Source: Polytrichum commune
Taxonomy: Eukaryota > Streptophyta > Polytrichopsida > Polytrichales > Polytrichaceae
Reading direction: 5' to 3'
Length of the DNA: 64,000 nucleotides
Assembly (NCBI GenBank): GCA_950295325.1
Contig: OX485808.1
Span: 6,204,501 to 6,268,500 of the forward strand
This document shows, one piece after another, positions 60,661 through 64,000 of the stretch. The translations under genes were made by a program, and so were the position numbers. The notes below the pieces were generated by a model that had not been told where the DNA came from, did no database searches, and worked only from the letters and a program-made list of their open reading frames with translations. The first letter of the stretch is position 1; the number at the start of each line of letters is the position of its first letter.

Positions 60661-63644
60661 GTTCTGGGTGTTCTTTGATTGGATGATGTTTTAATCATGT
60701 ATGTAATTGATTAGACAATCAAGTACTTGTAAATATGGTTGAGGTTAGTCCTGATGATGCACCAAAACCTTATTTTTTGTGGTCCCACTAAAGAAAGACC
60801 AAGGCCTTTTTCAATCCTTACATATATTTTTTATTAAATGACTTTCTTTTGTACCCTCCAAATAACAAAAATTAGCTTCCAATATGGATGGGATGAGTGT
60901 CAAATTGTGTTGATTTGATTAAGGGGGTTAATTATGGAAGATTTATAGTACAATGGCGGACTTCTTTGTAAGGGAAAATTGAAGGCACAAGGGCCATTGC
61001 TAGAGAATGTTGGACGAGGCAATGGACAAAAGAGACACCCCTTCCGAATTGCAACACTATGTTATTCTCTAATAGGATATCATCTTATGCACAATTAAGG
61101 TTATGTTCAACGCATTTGATCCCTGAAGTCTCTGTGAATGTTGTGATGGCAAACCTAATGTCTCTAAGCATTGTTGTAGACCCTAATAGGGATTACAAAG
61201 ACTAATCCCATTTGCCTTGGGTTCTTATCATGATATCGATTGGTTGTTAATACAAACTATAGTTCAGCAAAAGCAATGTGGCTTTGATTTTATGCAAATG
61301 TGTAATGTTGAAGATGCATGTTATGTACCCTTAAAACATGAATAAGGAGTTTTATATTCAATTGTGGACTCCAATCATACTAACTTTTCATATTTCTTGC
61401 ATATTATCTTCTAAGGTCCAATCATGTATAGAAGACAAAAAACAAAATCAAGATGTTTAATATGATTGGAAATGCTTTATTTTTTAATATAGAAGTTTGA
61501 TTTATGTTGTATAAGATTCAAGTTTGGGGGTCTAGCATGTAGGGTTTAGGGCTTAAAATGTACAATTAAATACCTTAGTACCTTTACCACAGTGTCTATT
61601 TATAAGAAACAGTATTATCTTAAGATTCGACAATCCCGGACTTAAAGGGAACACCATTTTCCCATATTAATTTTTGAGATTTAAAAAATAAAATATCCAA
61701 AAAAAAGTTATTTCTTAAAATAGTTTGATTAGTGCCGAAGTGGTAAAGGTACTATGGTAGTATCGTGCATACATGGATGGATAAGGGCCACTTTACATAG
61801 GAGACTGAGAGCCCGTGACCGTTCCACTTCAAGCACTGTCATTGGTGGACAAGGAGGAGCCGGTCCAAGTTTGCTTCACACAATGCTTGAAGGACCAACG
61901 GAGTATGTGAATGCAAGATGGATGTAAAGTCTACATGGATTCCTACATGATATCAAATTGATCAAGTTCCATGGTCATTTGGACTACTTTCAAAAACCCC
62001 CTCGTGGAGATAGGCCTAACACAAAACCGGGAGAGCATGGCACTTTGAATACTCGCAACCGTTGATTTATTTTATTTTATCATGTGTGAGGACCCGCATG
62101 AATAGAAATTCATTGAAATAGCATCTAGTTGAGGGCATGGTCGCATATGACTTCACACTACACTTGAGGGTCCATGTCCACACTAAGCTTACATGATTTC
62201 AGGGGGTGTCTTGGAACAACCTTTGAACACTCTTTTGGTCTCTCATAATTTCATGGTCATGACTCTCGGCTCGTGTGTGAAATGGCCCTGAGTATAACCT
62301 TGTAATCATAAACGTTGATTCCATCTTTTAACTGAATTTGGAAATTGTCTTAAATTTGTAAAGAAATAATTGATCAAAGGCATTATTCTTGTCTCATTGT
62401 ACGGAATATTATAAAACTCTATCATTTCATGTCTAAAATAATATCATTGGGTATATCCAATTTTCGTCTAAATTTAGCAGAAGTCCATACATTGAAAAAT
62501 ACATGTTTAATTTTTTTTCCAAGGAAATAGGTGTGGATAACTATTTTATTTTTTGCTATTTTTGTCCTTGAACTTAGACTCAAAGTGTTCATTGGAAGTT
62601 TCCATGAAGACTTAGGAAAGACATGAGGTCTTGAGCATATATTACTTCCACCTTGACTAGAGATAAGAAAAGAAAAATCATTGGTGTTCATGCACCAACA
62701 TGGATGAGAGCTCGTTATCCAATAAACTAATTATGGGGTTAGCAATGATGTAGTATAGTCATTTGGAAGGTGGGCTCTATAAGACAACCCTGACCAAATA
62801 ATCAAAGTGGCCTACAATACATTAATTATTTCCACACTCTTAGGACAATTTAGTGCACCTATTTTTCCAACTTAGAGTTTAGTACACACTCCAAGACAAA
62901 TAACTTTTGGATTTGGTCATTGTAAATGGCTATCGTGATAATCATGTTCTCCAACTTCTACCAATTATATGTACACAACAAAACTTGTGTTGCAATACCA
63001 AATCTAAGATGAAGCATCAGCAAAAATTGGATTGGAGATCAAGCGTCCCATATTTTAGTTATGATTATTGGAAATGCATATTTGTTGATTCCTTAATTGC
63101 ATGTCTTCCCAATTGTGTGCAATGTTGATGTGTGGATGTATGGAGTAGTTGATGATATGTGCCTTTATAATATTTGTTCTTGATCCTCACCTACCCATAA
63201 ACCAATCAAATATAGGTGTTCAATTAAGAAAAGTAACCAAATAACACCAGGATAGCTTAAACAGTGTAGTAATTCCGAAGCTGTCTATGGTCACATGGAC
63301 AACATCACAGTCATCACAACAATCAATAGAAGCTCAATCCAGCTCAGTTCAAGATAGCTTCCACATACACAAGATTTTGATTTAGTGACTTTGGTGCTTG
63401 AAAGTGGCCATATATCTACTGCACCAACAATTTAGTATACACATATCCAGTATTGTACCAGTCACTTTATTCATGTGACCTTATTTTTCACCAACAAACC
63501 CAACTCTATTCACATGCACTCATCACTACAATTCCGGCCGACGCAATGCAATTCATTCAACAACACTGGTCAAGTCTTCGACTCAGTCCTACCACATGGA
63601 GAAAAACAAGGTAAGGCAAGGTAAGGAAAGGAAAGGTCGAGCTT
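60661..63644. other. Gene-poor stretch and 3' flank of the right-edge gene
   Basis: No frame longer than about 90 codons and no recognisable domain. A short direct repeat (AGGTAAGGCAAGGTAAGGAA) at 63608-63632 lies just beyond the stop of the last gene. Confidence 0.4.
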
Positions 63645-63926
63645 CTAAAGCCAGATATCTGAAGTGCAGTCACCGCCGGGATAACGCATCTCGTGTGCGA
63701 GGGCAGGCCCTTCAGGTTCTTTGCCAAAATCAACAAAGAAATTGGGGTTGAGAGACAACCCGCCGTTTACATTATCGACGTCGATCTGAATCATGTGCGA
63801 GCCTTTCTCAACCATGGAAGGGTAAAATTGCTGGTCCCATGCACTGAAGAGGGAGTTGGAAGCGTAGAGGCGCTTCCCATCCAGACTCAATTGGATCATC
63901 TGTGGTCCGCCTCTCAACTTTGTGCC
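63645..63926 (-). CDS. SBP1: Selenium-binding protein 1 / methanethiol oxidase, last exon
   Basis: The exon starts after CTGTGTAG at 63927 (phase 0) and ends in TAG at 63647-63645, giving 93 residues. It encodes the conserved C-terminus of the SBP56 family: [51 protein letters not shown], and the closing [18 protein letters not shown]. Animal and bacterial relatives oxidise methanethiol; plant SBP1 proteins are cytosolic and linked to sulfur, selenium and cadmium tolerance. The rest of the gene, roughly 400 residues by family size, lies beyond the right edge. The only visible part is intact and well conserved. Confidence 0.93.
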   Translation of the reverse strand, partial: GTKLRGGPQMIQLSLDGKRLYASNSLFSAWDQQFYPSMVEKGSHMIQIDVDNVNGGLSLNPNFFVDFGKEPEGPALAHEMRYPGGDCTSDIWL

Positions 63927-64000
63927 CTACACAGACAGGAATAGAACATAACATAGTTCATGCTAAGCTTGAGAATTAAAATATCCACGTATAATGGGCA

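Noticed and set aside
1-64000. CRISPR arrays, operons, ribosome-binding sites, tRNA or rRNA genes
   Set aside because: The window is eukaryotic. The tandem arrays are LRR units or minisatellites, and I recognised no tRNA or rRNA sequence.

Overview
The window is nuclear DNA of a land plant. It has spliced genes with GT/AG introns, Ty3-type LTR retrotransposon remains, several MITE-like elements and long gene-poor stretches. The strongest lineage clue is a gene on the minus strand near 28-33.5 kb that joins a protein kinase, an NB-ARC NTPase and leucine-rich repeats. That PK-NBS-LRR class is known from mosses, so a bryophyte, probably a moss, is my best inference. I cannot name a species.

Layout. 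At 0.2-4.3 kb (+) is a three-exon DDE-type transposase gene of a family I cannot name, broken by one in-frame TAG. At 6.9-8.5 kb and 9.1-12.9 kb (-) are two neighbouring genes that share an N-terminal module and a coiled-coil region. The first carries an in-frame TAA. The second, by my splice reconstruction, encodes about 903 residues with a RING-H2 and a separate C-terminal RING-HC finger. From 14 to 20 kb lie a MITE-like inverted repeat and scraps of one Ty3 element. From 20.1 to 28.1 kb lies a second Ty3 element on the minus strand: a 2.05 kb LTR, a tRNA-Asp-like primer site, two extra ORFs ahead of gag, then gag, protease, reverse transcriptase and RNase H. No integrase or second LTR is visible.

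The LTR of this element abuts base 28101, inside the LRR-coding array of the kinase-NB-ARC-LRR gene (28.1-33.5 kb, -). That gene has an intact kinase exon and NB-ARC exon joined in phase, then about 30 near-identical 72-nt LRR units. It is damaged by a one-base deletion near 28.70 kb, a stop at 28204 and the LTR insertion. A 409-bp MITE with an 8-bp target duplication sits 36 bp upstream of its likely start codon.

From 34 to 63.6 kb I see no convincing host gene. The DNA is a mosaic of repeats: a diverged tandem duplication (39-42 kb), a MITE with 38-bp perfect inverted termini (43.2-43.7 kb), a palindrome with about 200-bp arms (43.8-44.2 kb), a deleted pogo/Tigger element with both ends intact (47.5-48.9 kb), six copies of one dispersed repeat, a broken unknown gene (51.7-52.4 kb), and a 2.9-kb repeat with two minisatellite arrays (57.2-60.0 kb) that has an internally deleted inverted copy at 46.6 kb. 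At the right edge, 63645-63926 (-) is the last exon of a selenium-binding protein/methanethiol oxidase, the only clear housekeeping gene.

The genes do not form a pathway. The common theme is mobile DNA acting on an immune-receptor locus.
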